Positions 24,498 to 33,839 of a stretch of DNA of 64,000 nt are shown in pieces; positions within the stretch are counted from its first letter, which is position 1, and each line of letters opens with the position of its first letter. The position numbers and the translations under genes are program-made. The DNA is from GCA-003244245 sp050700055 (GTDB taxonomy: Bacteria > Actinomycetota > Actinomycetes > Mycobacteriales > Pseudonocardiaceae). Below the pieces are notes generated by a model. The model saw only the letters and a program-made list of their open reading frames with translations. It did not search any database and was not told the DNA's origin. Location of the stretch: NCBI GenBank assembly GCA_050700055.1, contig JBOHGE010000027.1, positions 13,273 to 77,272 of the forward strand. The letters run 5' to 3'.

Positions 24498-25377
24498 GCG
24501 GAAAGCCTATGCGAGCGACGACCAGCGGTGGCGCGCCGTCCAAGAGCGCGATGAGCAAGCCGACGGCCACTTCTACTCCGTCGTGCGCACCACCGGTGTC
24601 TACAGCAGACCCTCGTGTGTGGCCAGGCCGGCCAGACGGGAGAACGTCCTCTTCTTCTCGACCGTCGAGCAGGCTCGCGCTGCCGGTTATCGGCCGTGCC
24701 GCAGGTGCCGTCCCGATGAGCCGGACCTGCGCGAGCACTACGCGTCCACGGTCACGAAAGCATGCCGGGTGATCGACGAGTCGGCGGAGCCGCCGAGCCT
24801 TGACGAGCTCGCGCGCACAGTCGGGTTCAGCCGGTTCCACTTCCACCGGATGTTCAAGGCACTCACCGGTGTCACCCCGCACGCCTACCTCTCGGCCGGT
24901 CGGGCGTGCCGGGTTCGGCGCGAACTGTCCCGCGCCGAGACGGTGTCCGACGCTATTTACAGCTCCGGTTTCAACTCCAACGGGCATTTCTACGCAGCGT
25001 CCTCAGAGATTCTCGGCATGACCCCGACGTCGTTTCGTTCCGGCGGGCACGGCGCGATGATCCGCTTCGTGGTGGGGAAATGCTCACTTGGGCCGGTGCT
25101 CGTCGCTATCGCGGACAAGGGTGTGTGCGCAGTGTTGCTCGGCAAAGACCGGCATGCCCTGCCACGTCAGCTCGCCGAGCTGTTCCCCGCAGCGGACTTC
25201 GTCGACCCGGACTCGTCGCTCATCGAACTGGTGACCGAGACGCTGCGCCGCGCCGAGCCGCCTGTCCTCGGCCGGACGTCACTACCCGCTGATGTGCTGG
25301 GTGTCGCACTGCAGCAGCGGGTGCGCCAAGCGCTGCGAGACGTTCCTGTATTTACCGATGCGCGCCGCGCCGGCTGA
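24487..25377 (+). CDS. Ada-like AraC regulator lacking both methyl-acceptor cysteines
   Basis: From ATG 24487 the 296-residue product follows E. coli Ada: DDQRWRAVQERDEQADGHF, the Zn-type domain ending GYRPCRRCRPDE, and an AraC helix-turn-helix (LDELARTVGFSRFHFHRMFK, about residues 100-120). Then comes the RNase-H-like part of the alkyltransferase domain. Two key changes are visible. The phosphotriester-accepting Cys38 position is Ser (VYSRPSC instead of FCRPSC). The protein also ends at RQALRDVP, before the PCHRV active site. It retains DNA binding but cannot perform either repair reaction as known. Overlap with the adenylation gene ties it to the cluster, perhaps as its regulator. Confidence 0.82.
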   Translation: MMGERKAYASDDQRWRAVQERDEQADGHFYSVVRTTGVYSRPSCVARPARRENVLFFSTVEQARAAGYRPCRRCRPDEPDLREHYASTVTKACRVIDESAEPPSLDELARTVGFSRFHFHRMFKALTGVTPHAYLSAGRACRVRRELSRAETVSDAIYSSGFNSNGHFYAASSEILGMTPTSFRSGGHGAMIRFVVGKCSLGPVLVAIADKGVCAVLLGKDRHALPRQLAELFPAADFVDPDSSLIELVTETLRRAEPPVLGRTSLPADVLGVALQQRVRQALRDVPVFTDARRAG

Positions 25378-25383
25378 TCGTTA

Positions 25384-26988
25384 TTAGCGAGCGCTCGCTG
25401 ACCAATCGTTACCCGATAGAGTATTCCGGGTAGCTTTCAAGCCGTCGAATGAATCAAGGTCGGGCACGGTCCATCCGTCAAGATCGTATTCGTTGAGGCA
25501 TTGATCGGCGAATCCCTTGTAGGCGTCGAGCTGGCCCGTGGCGGCCTGCGCCATGACAATGTCCGCCCGAATCGCTTCATGATTTCCGGAATAGTTACGC
25601 TCGTAGAGCTCGTGCCGGCCGCCGAATTCAGTCGCAACTGCGTCCCACAGCAGTTTCATGAGCTTGACACGACTCACCGAGTCATAGCCGTTAGAGCCGC
25701 GGACGTACTTGTCAAGATATGGGCGAATGTTGGGATTCTTGAAATCCTCGGCGCTGGAACTCACGTAGATGAGTCCACTCGCCACGTCTTGCTCGATGAT
25801 CTCCTTGATTCGTGGGTAGCCGATCGTCATAAACCAACGATAGGCGAGACCGTAGTCCAGCCTGGGTAGCAGGGCGCCATCTCGCCACTCCTGAGGGTTG
25901 CGTGCCGAAGCATCGCTGAGCGCCCAAAACATGTTTCTCCAGGCGATCACCTCACCTACTCGCGCCTGAATTCCCCTGAAGTCCTTAGTGCCGGTCATCT
26001 CGACCGCTTTCAGGAGCAGTCCGGCGATGAAATCTATCTTCACCGCCAGTCGAATGCAACCTTGGAAAGTGAGTCGTTCGAGAAACCCGGACTGCCGGAC
26101 GAAGGAATTGACCTGGTCGGGGTCTCCGTAAAGAAAAACATTCTCCCAGGGAATAAGAACGTGGTCCAAGATGAATATCGTGTCGTTTTCGTCGAGACGA
26201 CTCGAGAGTGGGTAGTCGAAGGGACTGCCCATGACAGCGGCGGTCGCGGCGTAGGAAGGACGGCAAATCAGCTTCAGCCCAGGTGTGCCCATCGGCACGG
26301 TCGCTACCAACGCGAACTCCCGCTTCTTCAAAGGGAGTCCGTAGTGTGAGATGAAGTTGAAGTGAGTGATTGCCGACCCGGTCGCCACCACCTTCGCGCC
26401 GCTAACGATGAGACCGTTGTCGGTTTCTTTCTCGACATGCACGAAGACATCTTTAACATCTTCGGCAGGCAAGTGGCGGTCCACCGGAGGGTGCACGATC
26501 GCGTGATTCCAGTACAGCACTTTCTCCTGGGACTCACGGTACCAGCGGCGAGCATTCTCTTGGTAAGGATCGTAGAAGTCCGAGTTTGCGCCCAGAGTGC
26601 CCAGGAAACTCGCCTTGTAGTCCGGACTACGACCCATCCAGCCATAGGTCAGCCGCGCCCACTCGGCGATCGCCTCGCGGTCCTCAATGAGATCCTGCAC
26701 ACTTCGTGGAGTACGGAAAAACTTGTGAGTATAACCCTGGCTGCCCGTATCGGTACGGGTGGTCAGTACGGCCCTCTTTTCCGAGTCGTGCAGGGCGTCA
26801 TAGAGCCGGGCGGTCATCAACGCCGAGTTGCGAAACGCCGGATGAGTCGTAACATCGCGGACTCGATCCCCATAGATGTAGATTTCCCGGTCATCCCGCA
26901 GACTTTCCAAGTACTCGTCACCGGTCATTGGACGAGTCTTCCGAACCGCAGCAGCCGAATCGGCTGACATGTCCCGCTGTAGCGTCAT
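25384..26988 (-). CDS. Two-component FADH2-dependent monooxygenase (HpaB family)
   Basis: A 534-residue protein of the 4-hydroxyphenylacetate 3-monooxygenase large-subunit family. It shows the family N-terminus (MTGDEYLESLRDDREIYIYG), the central beta-domain with NGLIVSGAKVVATGSAI, the SSRLDENDTIFILDHVLIPW stretch, and a helical C-terminus with WDAVATEFGGRHELYERNYS. These enzymes use free FADH2 and O2 to hydroxylate phenols ortho to the hydroxyl. The reductase is encoded 71 bp upstream on the same strand. Codons are AT-richer than in the flanking genes. The stop lies inside a short palindrome facing the Ada-like gene, a convergent arrangement. Confidence 0.88.
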   Translation of the reverse strand: MTLQRDMSADSAAAVRKTRPMTGDEYLESLRDDREIYIYGDRVRDVTTHPAFRNSALMTARLYDALHDSEKRAVLTTRTDTGSQGYTHKFFRTPRSVQDLIEDREAIAEWARLTYGWMGRSPDYKASFLGTLGANSDFYDPYQENARRWYRESQEKVLYWNHAIVHPPVDRHLPAEDVKDVFVHVEKETDNGLIVSGAKVVATGSAITHFNFISHYGLPLKKREFALVATVPMGTPGLKLICRPSYAATAAVMGSPFDYPLSSRLDENDTIFILDHVLIPWENVFLYGDPDQVNSFVRQSGFLERLTFQGCIRLAVKIDFIAGLLLKAVEMTGTKDFRGIQARVGEVIAWRNMFWALSDASARNPQEWRDGALLPRLDYGLAYRWFMTIGYPRIKEIIEQDVASGLIYVSSSAEDFKNPNIRPYLDKYVRGSNGYDSVSRVKLMKLLWDAVATEFGGRHELYERNYSGNHEAIRADIVMAQAATGQLDAYKGFADQCLNEYDLDGWTVPDLDSFDGLKATRNTLSGNDWSASAR

Positions 26989-27059
26989 GAGCTCTTCCTT
27001 GTCCGGTCAACGACCCCATTGTGAGAAAATTATCGTTGCGAGCCATACGGGCCGCGCGG

Positions 27060-27623
27060 TCAGACAGACTTGACAGAGCGGGGTAAGCCACTCTCCTTCG
27101 ACGCCCATATACCCTCAGTCGGGCAGTCGAAAGAGCCGATCCACGCTATCTCATCTGACACCCCGCCCAGCTCACGAAAAGCTCCGCCATAAAAAACCAG
27201 CGGCTCCCCATTGCGGAATTCGAAATATCGTACTTCCCCCAGGTGCAAGATGTGGTCACCACCGTCGTACGAGGCCCACGGAGAGCAGGCGAGGTGAGCG
27301 ACGCAACCCGAAATCATAGGTGATTGGTCCGACTGTTCCCAACTGACCATTCTTTCCAGTTTGCTGCGCCCTGCAAAGTGGAGAGCCAGTTCCCGTTGAT
27401 CTGCGGCAAGGACGTTGACACCGAACGCCGATCCGGCGAGCCGCGCGCACATCCGACTCCTCCGGTTCAGGCAGACCATGACGAGCGGCGGGTCGAGGGA
27501 TACTGACGTGAACGAACTGACCGTTGCGCCATGAACGAGGTCGCCGTTCTGCACAGTGACGACAGTGACACCCGTCGAGAACTTGCCGAGGCAATCTCTG
27601 AGTCGGCGAGAATCTTTTCTCAT
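27060..27623 (-). CDS. Flavin reductase (HpaC-like small component)
   Basis: A 187-residue protein of the flavin reductase-like, FMN-binding split-barrel family. It has RLRDCLGKFSTGVTVVTV, then GATVSSFTSVSLDPPLVMVC (flavin binding) and a conserved GDHILHLGEVRYFE near the C-terminus. It would reduce FAD with NAD(P)H and supply the HpaB-type hydroxylase encoded just downstream. The start ATG 27623 follows a G-poor leader. The gap to the methyltransferase gene, 27624-27791, holds nothing recognisable. Confidence 0.88.
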   Translation of the reverse strand: MRKDSRRLRDCLGKFSTGVTVVTVQNGDLVHGATVSSFTSVSLDPPLVMVCLNRRSRMCARLAGSAFGVNVLAADQRELALHFAGRSKLERMVSWEQSDQSPMISGCVAHLACSPWASYDGGDHILHLGEVRYFEFRNGEPLVFYGGAFRELGGVSDEIAWIGSFDCPTEGIWASKESGLPRSVKSV

Positions 27624-27791
27624 GATTTGACTCCAGTGACGTCAGAGGATGTTCGTTGTCCATAGCACATTAACGTTGTCGCCTGGATTACCGAAGGGCT
27701 CAGCTGAAGCATTGCGGGTGCGGTCGCGATTTACGCCTTGGTTGTCGTGGACGCGGACAATTTAAAAGGAAACAGGCTGGCAGTGAGCGGA

Positions 27792-28454
27792 TCAGCGCTT
27801 GAGTGCAAAGTTCAGTCCGTCAGCAAAGGGAATAAGGCTGAGGTCGATTCGCTTGTCGTGATGGAGCTTGGTGTTGAACGCCCGCAGCGCGCGCGTTTCG
27901 TCGTCTTGGGCGGTGTCGTCGACGACGGCTCCGTGCCACAGCACGTTGTCCACCACGATCAGGCCACCGGGACGAAGCAGGGTCAGCGCCGCCTCGTAGT
28001 ATGCTTCATAGTCTTCCTTGTCTGCGTCGATGAAGACGAAGTCAAAGGACCCGACAATATCTTTGCTCTCCAGAAGCTTGGCCAGAGTCTCCCGAGCGTC
28101 GCCGATGCGCATGTCAACCTTATCAGCGATACCTGCCCGCGCGCAGTAGTCGAGAGCAATAGCGCTCCATTCCTCGCTGATGTCACATCCGATCACGATG
28201 CCACCGGGTGGTAACGCCAGAGCGGTGGCTATCAGACTGTACCCGGTGAAGACCCCGATCTCGAGGGCGCGTTTCGCGCGTATCGCCCTTACCAGCAGGC
28301 CGAGAAACTGGCCCTGTTCAGGGGAAATCTGCATGAGATACTCGGGAAGCTCAGCAGTCTTTTCCCGGAGCTCACGCAGCAGGTCGGGTTCGCGTAGTGA
28401 CGTAGCGGCGATATAGTTCTGCAGGGTGTCGGTCACCTCGACCTGAATTCTCAT
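27792..28454 (-). CDS. SAM-dependent O-methyltransferase (caffeoyl-CoA OMT type)
   Basis: From ATG 28454 (AGAGG upstream) a 220-residue class I methyltransferase. It has SPEQGQFLGLLVRAI, the SAM motif I ALEIGVFTGYSL, and the metal ligands in FDFVFIDADKEDYEAYYE and IVVDNVLWHG. This metal-dependent group methylates catechol hydroxyls, which fits the product of the HpaBC-type hydroxylase in the same operon. The longer frame to 28496 adds a non-conserved basic stretch and was not used. Confidence 0.9.
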   Translation of the reverse strand: MRIQVEVTDTLQNYIAATSLREPDLLRELREKTAELPEYLMQISPEQGQFLGLLVRAIRAKRALEIGVFTGYSLIATALALPPGGIVIGCDISEEWSAIALDYCARAGIADKVDMRIGDARETLAKLLESKDIVGSFDFVFIDADKEDYEAYYEAALTLLRPGGLIVVDNVLWHGAVVDDTAQDDETRALRAFNTKLHHDKRIDLSLIPFADGLNFALKR

Positions 28455-28544
28455 CGTCGTCCTCTCGGGTTTGATTGGTGGTGGACGCGCCGTCAACTTG
28501 TGCTCGACTTGCCCAACCGTCGTGCGATGCTCCAGATTGGCCCC

Positions 28545-30233
28545 TCATGCGGACGGTAGCTCGACGGACTGGCCGTGTCGGAACACGTTGTGGGGGTCCC
28601 ATTTTCTCTTGGCCTGCTGCAGGCGCGGGTAATTGTCCTTGTAGTACAGCTCGTGCCAGGGCACGGACGACTTGTTGTACTTCGGATCACTGAGGTCGAT
28701 GTCGACATAGTTGATGTAGCATCCGTCGGTCACCGCGTTACTCACCGGAACGCCACCGGTGTCCGCATACGTCTCCTGGTAGAATTCTCTGATCCAGCCC
28801 AGGTTCTTGGCGTCATCGACTGATGTGTTCCACAGGACCATCCAGAGCAGCTTGAAAGCAGAGTCCCGGTGCGCCGATGCGGTAGCGTGCTGGGCGACGG
28901 CGTTTACATTGCCACCAAAAGAACTGAGCGTCACCGATGCGAAGGGATTGCTGAAGTCTGCGCGAGTGAGGTGCTTGTAGAGAGCAGCGAGCTGGTTGCT
29001 CGGGAACTTGCTGCGCATGTACGCAGACTTGTAGTCGGCGCGCAAGGTCGGGTCGTTCAGCATGCTGTTGTTCGTGCCGAGGTAGCGAACGGCCTGCAAC
29101 CAGGGCAGGCGACGCGGGGTAAAAAACTCCGGCATCGGATTGTACTCGCCCATCTCCGCCATGAACGGTTGGTGCTCAACCTCTACTCCGTTGGTGACCG
29201 CGGTGAGGTAGTCGTCGAGCAGCCGCTCAGCATTCGGCACGCCAGCATCGATCTGGGTGACCAGACCGATCTGCCCGTTCGACCGATGATTGAGCACAAG
29301 AAAGCTGCCGAACGCGGTATATGGGGTGTCCGGCGCGCTGTTTGCGGTATGGAAGGCAGCGTAGTTCTGCACCAATGTGGTGAACTCCTTCTGAGTGATC
29401 TCACCCCACGGGAAGGAGATCGCATTTAGTAACACCTCGGCGGGGGGTTTGGGCAGCAGCGTCGACGGAGTATTTCCACTCGCGCCGGGTGATCGAAACC
29501 AGTAGCGGGTGACGACCCCGAAGTTGCCGCCACCGCCGCCGGTGTGCGCCCACCACAGGTCTCGGTTCGGGTCGCTGTTATTACGGGTGGCTACTACCGT
29601 GCGAACCTTTCCGGTCACATCCACCACGACGGCTTCTACGGCGTACAGGTGGTCGCTGATCAAACCGTGCTGCCGGCACAATAGACCCCAGCCGCCACCG
29701 CTGACGTGGCCGCCGACGCCGACCGAATAGCAGATGCCGCCTGGGATGGTGACTCCCCACACCTCGTACAGCATTTCGTACAACGAGAGCAGCGTGGCGC
29801 CAGGCTCCACCGCGACCGCATTACGGGTGGCGTCGAAGTAGATCCGGTCCAACTTCGACACATCCAGCACAACCTGAACGCCCGGGTTGAAGACGAAATC
29901 CTCGAAACAGTGTCCACCGCTGCGCACGGTGATTCGCTTGCCATTCGACACGGCCCACTGGACGATCTTGACCACCTGGCTGTACGAATCCATGAGTTGC
30001 ACAGTTTCAGGCTTGCCAATGAATCTCTGGTTCATTCCGCTGATCAAGTCCGGATACTGCTGATCGACTGGCGTGATCGCTATCGGTCCGAACAGTGAAC
30101 GCCCACCCGACTCCTTGACACTTACCAGGCTCGAGCCGATCTCCGTGCCAGCCTCGCCAAGCACGTCTGCGCTCTCCTTCACACCTGCTCCTGACCAGCC
30201 CGATTTTTCCGTCGTATCTTCGCCTTGCGTCAT
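28545..30233 (-). CDS. Bicovalent FAD-linked oxidase (berberine-bridge-enzyme type)
   Basis: A 562-residue flavoprotein with an FAD-binding PCMH domain and a C-terminal BBE motif. The His that attaches the flavin 8-alpha position lies in VRSGGHCFEDF, and the cysteinyl attachment lies in GGICYSVGVGGHVSGGGWG, so bicovalent FAD is expected. The C-terminus has the BBE pattern (YINYVDIDLSDPKYN, YYKDNYPRLQQAKRKWDP). There is no signal peptide. Such oxidases oxidise alcohols, sugars or aromatic intermediates in antibiotic pathways. A broken second copy lies at about 33.9 kb. Confidence 0.88.
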   Translation of the reverse strand: MTQGEDTTEKSGWSGAGVKESADVLGEAGTEIGSSLVSVKESGGRSLFGPIAITPVDQQYPDLISGMNQRFIGKPETVQLMDSYSQVVKIVQWAVSNGKRITVRSGGHCFEDFVFNPGVQVVLDVSKLDRIYFDATRNAVAVEPGATLLSLYEMLYEVWGVTIPGGICYSVGVGGHVSGGGWGLLCRQHGLISDHLYAVEAVVVDVTGKVRTVVATRNNSDPNRDLWWAHTGGGGGNFGVVTRYWFRSPGASGNTPSTLLPKPPAEVLLNAISFPWGEITQKEFTTLVQNYAAFHTANSAPDTPYTAFGSFLVLNHRSNGQIGLVTQIDAGVPNAERLLDDYLTAVTNGVEVEHQPFMAEMGEYNPMPEFFTPRRLPWLQAVRYLGTNNSMLNDPTLRADYKSAYMRSKFPSNQLAALYKHLTRADFSNPFASVTLSSFGGNVNAVAQHATASAHRDSAFKLLWMVLWNTSVDDAKNLGWIREFYQETYADTGGVPVSNAVTDGCYINYVDIDLSDPKYNKSSVPWHELYYKDNYPRLQQAKRKWDPHNVFRHGQSVELPSA

Positions 30234-30311
30234 TTACGATACCTTTCTTGGACACCGTCAGCGAGGTGGGCATCCGGCGTTGGGACAGCCGGCATCATTT
30301 CGCCAGACGAA

Positions 30312-30343
30312 GCGGGATGGGCACGTACCGGTGCCCATCCCGC
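30312..30343 (-). terminator. Strong hairpin between the SDR and BBE oxidase genes
   Basis: GCGGGATGGGCAC (30312-30324) pairs perfectly with GTGCCCATCCCGC (30331-30343) across six bases, eight bases past the SDR stop. On the minus strand TTCGTCTG follows rather than a full T-run. It probably ends the SDR transcript, making the downstream BBE gene partly independent. Confidence 0.6.
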
Positions 30344-30351
30344 AAGGTAGA

Positions 30352-31158
30352 TTACAGCGACTTGAGGAAACCGGAGTCAACGACGAAATCCGAACCAGTG
30401 GTGTTGGCCGAGCGTGGTGAGACAAGCAGCGCGACCACGTCGGCGATCTCCTGGGGATCAGCGAGACGACCAGTGGTCAAATTCATCATACCCGGCGCGA
30501 CGGTATCCATCACACTGTTACGATCAGTACCAGCCTGGGCGGCAATGATGTCGGCCGCACCACCCTCGTCGGTCCACCATGCCGTACGTACCGGCCCCGG
30601 TGAAACCGTGTTCACCCGGATTCCCTGAGGACCGAACTCCTCCGACAGCGCCTTGCTGAGGTGGTTCATGCCCGCTTTTGCCGCCCCGTAATCAACGTTG
30701 ACAGCAGACGGCTGTCGAGCGTGCCCAGATGAAATGTTCACGATCGCGCCGCCGCCTCGCTCAAGCATCAGTGGGATGGCAGCACGGATGGCGCGAACAG
30801 CGGAAAAAAGGTTGAACTCGAACATCGCCTGCCAGTCGGCGTCACTGGGAGCCAGGAATGAGAAGCGGGGCAGCCGCGCTCCGGGGGGCGGTCCACCGGC
30901 ATTATTGACAAGAATGTCCAGCCCGCCGAACACTTCGACCGCGCGCGCGATGACCTGCCCAGGCGCTTCAGGGTCCATCAGATCGACCGCGACGTGCAGC
31001 AAGTGGGCGCTGTCGAGAGCGTCGAGCTCAGGGCTGCTCTTGCGAGATGCGGCCACCACCCGGGCACCCTCTGCGAGCAGAGTGCGGGTGACGGCCAACC
31101 CGATACCTTTCGAGGCACCGGTGACGACGGCGACCCGGCCTGAAAGTTTCAGATCCAT
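30352..31158 (-). CDS. Short-chain dehydrogenase/reductase
   Basis: A 268-residue classical SDR. VVTGASKGIGLAV binds NAD(P), ILVNNAGG is the structural motif, and the catalytic Ser-Tyr-Lys appear as NISSGHARQ and VDYGAAKAGMNHLSK. A PG motif (TVSPGPVRTAWW) follows. The basic residue in ASRKSS after beta-strand 2 favours NADP(H). ATG 31158 has GGAGAAATCC in front. It would reduce or oxidise a carbonyl/hydroxyl in the pathway. The specific substrate is unknown. Confidence 0.9.
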   Translation of the reverse strand: MDLKLSGRVAVVTGASKGIGLAVTRTLLAEGARVVAASRKSSPELDALDSAHLLHVAVDLMDPEAPGQVIARAVEVFGGLDILVNNAGGPPPGARLPRFSFLAPSDADWQAMFEFNLFSAVRAIRAAIPLMLERGGGAIVNISSGHARQPSAVNVDYGAAKAGMNHLSKALSEEFGPQGIRVNTVSPGPVRTAWWTDEGGAADIIAAQAGTDRNSVMDTVAPGMMNLTTGRLADPQEIADVVALLVSPRSANTTGSDFVVDSGFLKSL

Positions 31159-31179
31159 GGATTTCTCCTGTGATCGTGG

Positions 31180-31203
31180 TTCCCTGCCCGGTCAGGCAGG
31201 GAA
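31180..31203. terminator. Short hairpin between cupin and SDR genes
   Basis: TTCCCTGCC (31180-31188) pairs with GGCAGGGAA (31195-31203) over a six-base loop. It lies in the 120-bp gap after the cupin stop and just before the SDR ribosome binding site. It may terminate or stabilise the transcript. Confidence 0.4.
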
Positions 31204-31279
31204 GAGCCCTGTTGCGCTCCCACTGGACTGAACACCGCCGGTCTCGTGGGGGTTGCACCACCTGAGGCCGGGCTGACGT

Positions 31280-31903
31280 CTACTCCCGTACCAGCACCTC
31301 TGGAGGCAGGGGCTCGGGCTCGGTCACTGCCGACGCCGGGCGGTCCTGGTACCTGGGATACAACCCACGGTAGCCCAGGGCTCGCGCAAGCGGCGCGATC
31401 AAACCGAAGAGCAGGCGCTGCCGAGCCCATGACGGCGTAGTGAACCGCGCGACATCGGCAAACTCCAGCGATGTCACCGCGGCCTGCAGCAGGTTTGGCA
31501 TGCCCTTGGTATTTGTCTTGCCGTCTTGGGCGAGATTGAACAGCTGACGGAAGACCATCAGCTCGAACCGCTTCGCAGCCCCACGCATCTCCACCAGTAC
31601 CCGAGCTTCGGTGTTATCGGCGTTCCAGAAATAGTGCCGCGTGCCTGCAGTGGCCAGCACGCTCTGGCCGACCTGCTCTATGACCTCTTCACGACCCGCC
31701 ACCCGCAAACCCAGCCGGCCGCGAACGAGGGTGAAGCGCTCATCGGAGGACGGATGGTAATGCTCGCCCACCACAGCTCCACCGGATTCCAGGTACAAGT
31801 CCCAAAGAATCCGCTCACCAGCGCTCTCATCGTTACCCACCCGGATGACGACTCGCTCGCCGCACACCGGATTCTCGTATACCTCCCCTCGTCGGACGAC
31901 CAT
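31280..31903 (-). CDS. Cupin-domain protein
   Basis: From ATG 31903 (preceded by GGGGAGGAGGG) a 207-residue protein with one cupin barrel. Motif 1 is GEHYHPSSDERFTLVRGRLG, carrying His, His and Glu metal ligands, and motif 2 is TAGTRHYFWN. The C-terminal 90 residues are helical and basic. Single cupins of this kind act as dioxygenases, isomerases or epimerases, or have no catalysis. The gene lies between the FAD hydroxylase and the SDR in one direction, so a role on an aromatic or ring-opened intermediate is plausible but unproven. Confidence 0.8.
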   Translation of the reverse strand: MVVRRGEVYENPVCGERVVIRVGNDESAGERILWDLYLESGGAVVGEHYHPSSDERFTLVRGRLGLRVAGREEVIEQVGQSVLATAGTRHYFWNADNTEARVLVEMRGAAKRFELMVFRQLFNLAQDGKTNTKGMPNLLQAAVTSLEFADVARFTTPSWARQRLLFGLIAPLARALGYRGLYPRYQDRPASAVTEPEPLPPEVLVRE

Positions 31904-32086
31904 CACCCTCCTCCCCTCGGCGCCGGCTCTCGCTGCGGATCGAATCCGTCTAAGCCGGTGGACCACTACACCGCTCCTCTTTAGGATGCCGCATCGAATT
32001 GCTCGCCGCACTCCGATTCTTGCTTTCGTGGTTTGTCTCCAAGTTCTCGGATTGTGCCTGAGTGTCGAGTGTCGTAAGCATCGGAA

Positions 32087-33745
32087 CTAACCACCTGTGA
32101 CATGTGCCAGCAGCCCGGCGGGATCGGTCGGCGTACGGTTGCCACGCCACGCCACATGCTGGTCGGGCCGGATCAGTACCAGGTCGCGTTCGTATAGATC
32201 GCGAGCCGCTGCGTCGGTGACATCCACAACCTTCAGCGGCAACCCGCGTCGGCGTGCTGCGTCTTCGAGACCGACGACGTTCGGCGCGGTCCGACCGAGC
32301 CGCAACACTGTGAAGCCGATTCCGAACTGGTCGAATATCGAGCTGTGCGGTCCATGAAAGTCGTCCAGCCACAGATGCGGCGCCCGGCCACCAGCCACGC
32401 CTGATGGCGTATAAGTGGTGAATGTGTCGGGTGGCGGCGCTTCATTCCCGGCGTCGACAATTGGTGACCGGTCGTATCGGGCGCCTAACTGCACGCCGAT
32501 GGTGTCCAGGGTGAGCTGCCCGTACTCGGCCAGCTTGGCGCCGATCTTCTCTCGGGTAGCCACACCATCCGCCGAGTCCTCTTCCAACGTCGCAGGTCGC
32601 TCGATCGTGCCGAGCCCGATGTTGAGTTCCCGCGCAGCCGCGGTATTACGGAATGCGATCGGTTGACGCTCCAGCTGGTAGGAGTCCAGCAATCGCGGGC
32701 CGGCCCAGCCCTGGATGGCGGCGGCTAACTTCCAGGACAAATTGGCCGCGTCGTCGACACCGGTGTTCATGCCGAAACCCCCGTTGGGGGTGAACAAGTG
32801 TGCCGCATCGCCGGCGAGCAGCGTCCGCGTCGATCCGAACTGCTCGGCGACCAGCGCCAGGCCCGGAGTCCACGGTCGACGGCTGAGTACGTCAACCGGG
32901 ATGTCGACGCCCGCCGCCTGCTGTACCAGTCTGATGATCTCGCCGTCGGTTGGAGTGGCCGGGTCGACGGAGCTGCTCAGCAGGAAGAACTCGTCGACGC
33001 CGTTGATGGCGATCAGATTGAGCGCGAACTGGGAGTTCACCGCCCAGTAGCTCCACGCCTTGCGGTGCCCGAGAAAGTCGCAGTATAGGTTGGGAATCCG
33101 TAAGTGCGCGGCCGTCGCGCGTCGACCGAGGACATCCTGCTCGAGCGAACATGGACCGCTGTAGTGGGTGCCCAGCCGGCGGCGGACGAAGCTGCGGCCC
33201 CCGTCGCATCCGGCAGCGTAGTCCGCGCGCCAGGTTTGCGCGTCGCTGCCACGTTCGCAGGTCAAGATCACGTGGTCGGGCTGTTCGGTGAGTCCGACCA
33301 CCCGCCATCCGAACCTCAGAGTGATGTTCGGCCGAGTGCGGGCGTGGTCGAGCAGCAGTTGCTCAACATACATCTGATTAGCGCGATGAATCGGTTCCGG
33401 TGTCTGATCTGCCTGGTCTGCAGTGGCAACCTGCTGTAGTGCTTCGCCGGGGCTGACCCAGGGCAGCCGTGCGAGTTCGAGACCGTTATAGCGGGTAAAG
33501 AACGCGATGTCAGTCGCGTGATCCCAGGGCAGACCCAGCCTGCGCACCTGCTGCGCAAGTCCGAGCCTGCGGTAGTGCTCCATCGTGCGGGCATTGTGGG
33601 TGCTGCCCCGTGGCTGGCCGGGTACCGACTCCTCGGTGTTGAACACCACGGAGGACACCTTGTGGCGATCGAGGAACAGCGCGAGCAGTAGCCCGATCGG
33701 CCCACCTCCAACGATGCCTACTGGCGTAGTTGACAGACCGTTCAT
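32087..33745 (-). CDS. FAD-dependent aromatic monooxygenase (PheA/TfdB type)
   Basis: A 552-residue class A flavoprotein hydroxylase. The Rossmann motif VGIVGGGPIGLLLALFLDRH is at the N-terminus and the DG motif appears as AAGCDGGRSFVRRRLG. The second FAD motif is RTLLAGDAAHLFTPNGGFGM, and a thioredoxin-like C-terminal domain ends the protein. These enzymes hydroxylate phenols or polyketide rings with NAD(P)H and O2. The start ATG 33745 (GGAGG about 10 bases upstream) was preferred over the TTG start at 33769. It is the first gene of the leftward tailoring operon, with a 180-bp gap before the cupin gene that shows no extra feature. Confidence 0.9.
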   Translation of the reverse strand: MNGLSTTPVGIVGGGPIGLLLALFLDRHKVSSVVFNTEESVPGQPRGSTHNARTMEHYRRLGLAQQVRRLGLPWDHATDIAFFTRYNGLELARLPWVSPGEALQQVATADQADQTPEPIHRANQMYVEQLLLDHARTRPNITLRFGWRVVGLTEQPDHVILTCERGSDAQTWRADYAAGCDGGRSFVRRRLGTHYSGPCSLEQDVLGRRATAAHLRIPNLYCDFLGHRKAWSYWAVNSQFALNLIAINGVDEFFLLSSSVDPATPTDGEIIRLVQQAAGVDIPVDVLSRRPWTPGLALVAEQFGSTRTLLAGDAAHLFTPNGGFGMNTGVDDAANLSWKLAAAIQGWAGPRLLDSYQLERQPIAFRNTAAARELNIGLGTIERPATLEEDSADGVATREKIGAKLAEYGQLTLDTIGVQLGARYDRSPIVDAGNEAPPPDTFTTYTPSGVAGGRAPHLWLDDFHGPHSSIFDQFGIGFTVLRLGRTAPNVVGLEDAARRRGLPLKVVDVTDAAARDLYERDLVLIRPDQHVAWRGNRTPTDPAGLLAHVTGG

Positions 33746-33839
33746 CCCGACGACGCCTCCAGTGATCAACGATTCAACCGATGCTAGGCGGGCTAGGTCC
33801 TGGACGCGATCCTGGACCTTGCGGCGGTATTCCGGGTAG

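Noticed and set aside
31280..31903. Cupin gene as evidence for an N-nitroso (SznF-type) pathway
   Set aside because: Only a single small cupin is present, with no diiron N-hydroxylase domain or gene nearby, so the link is not supported.
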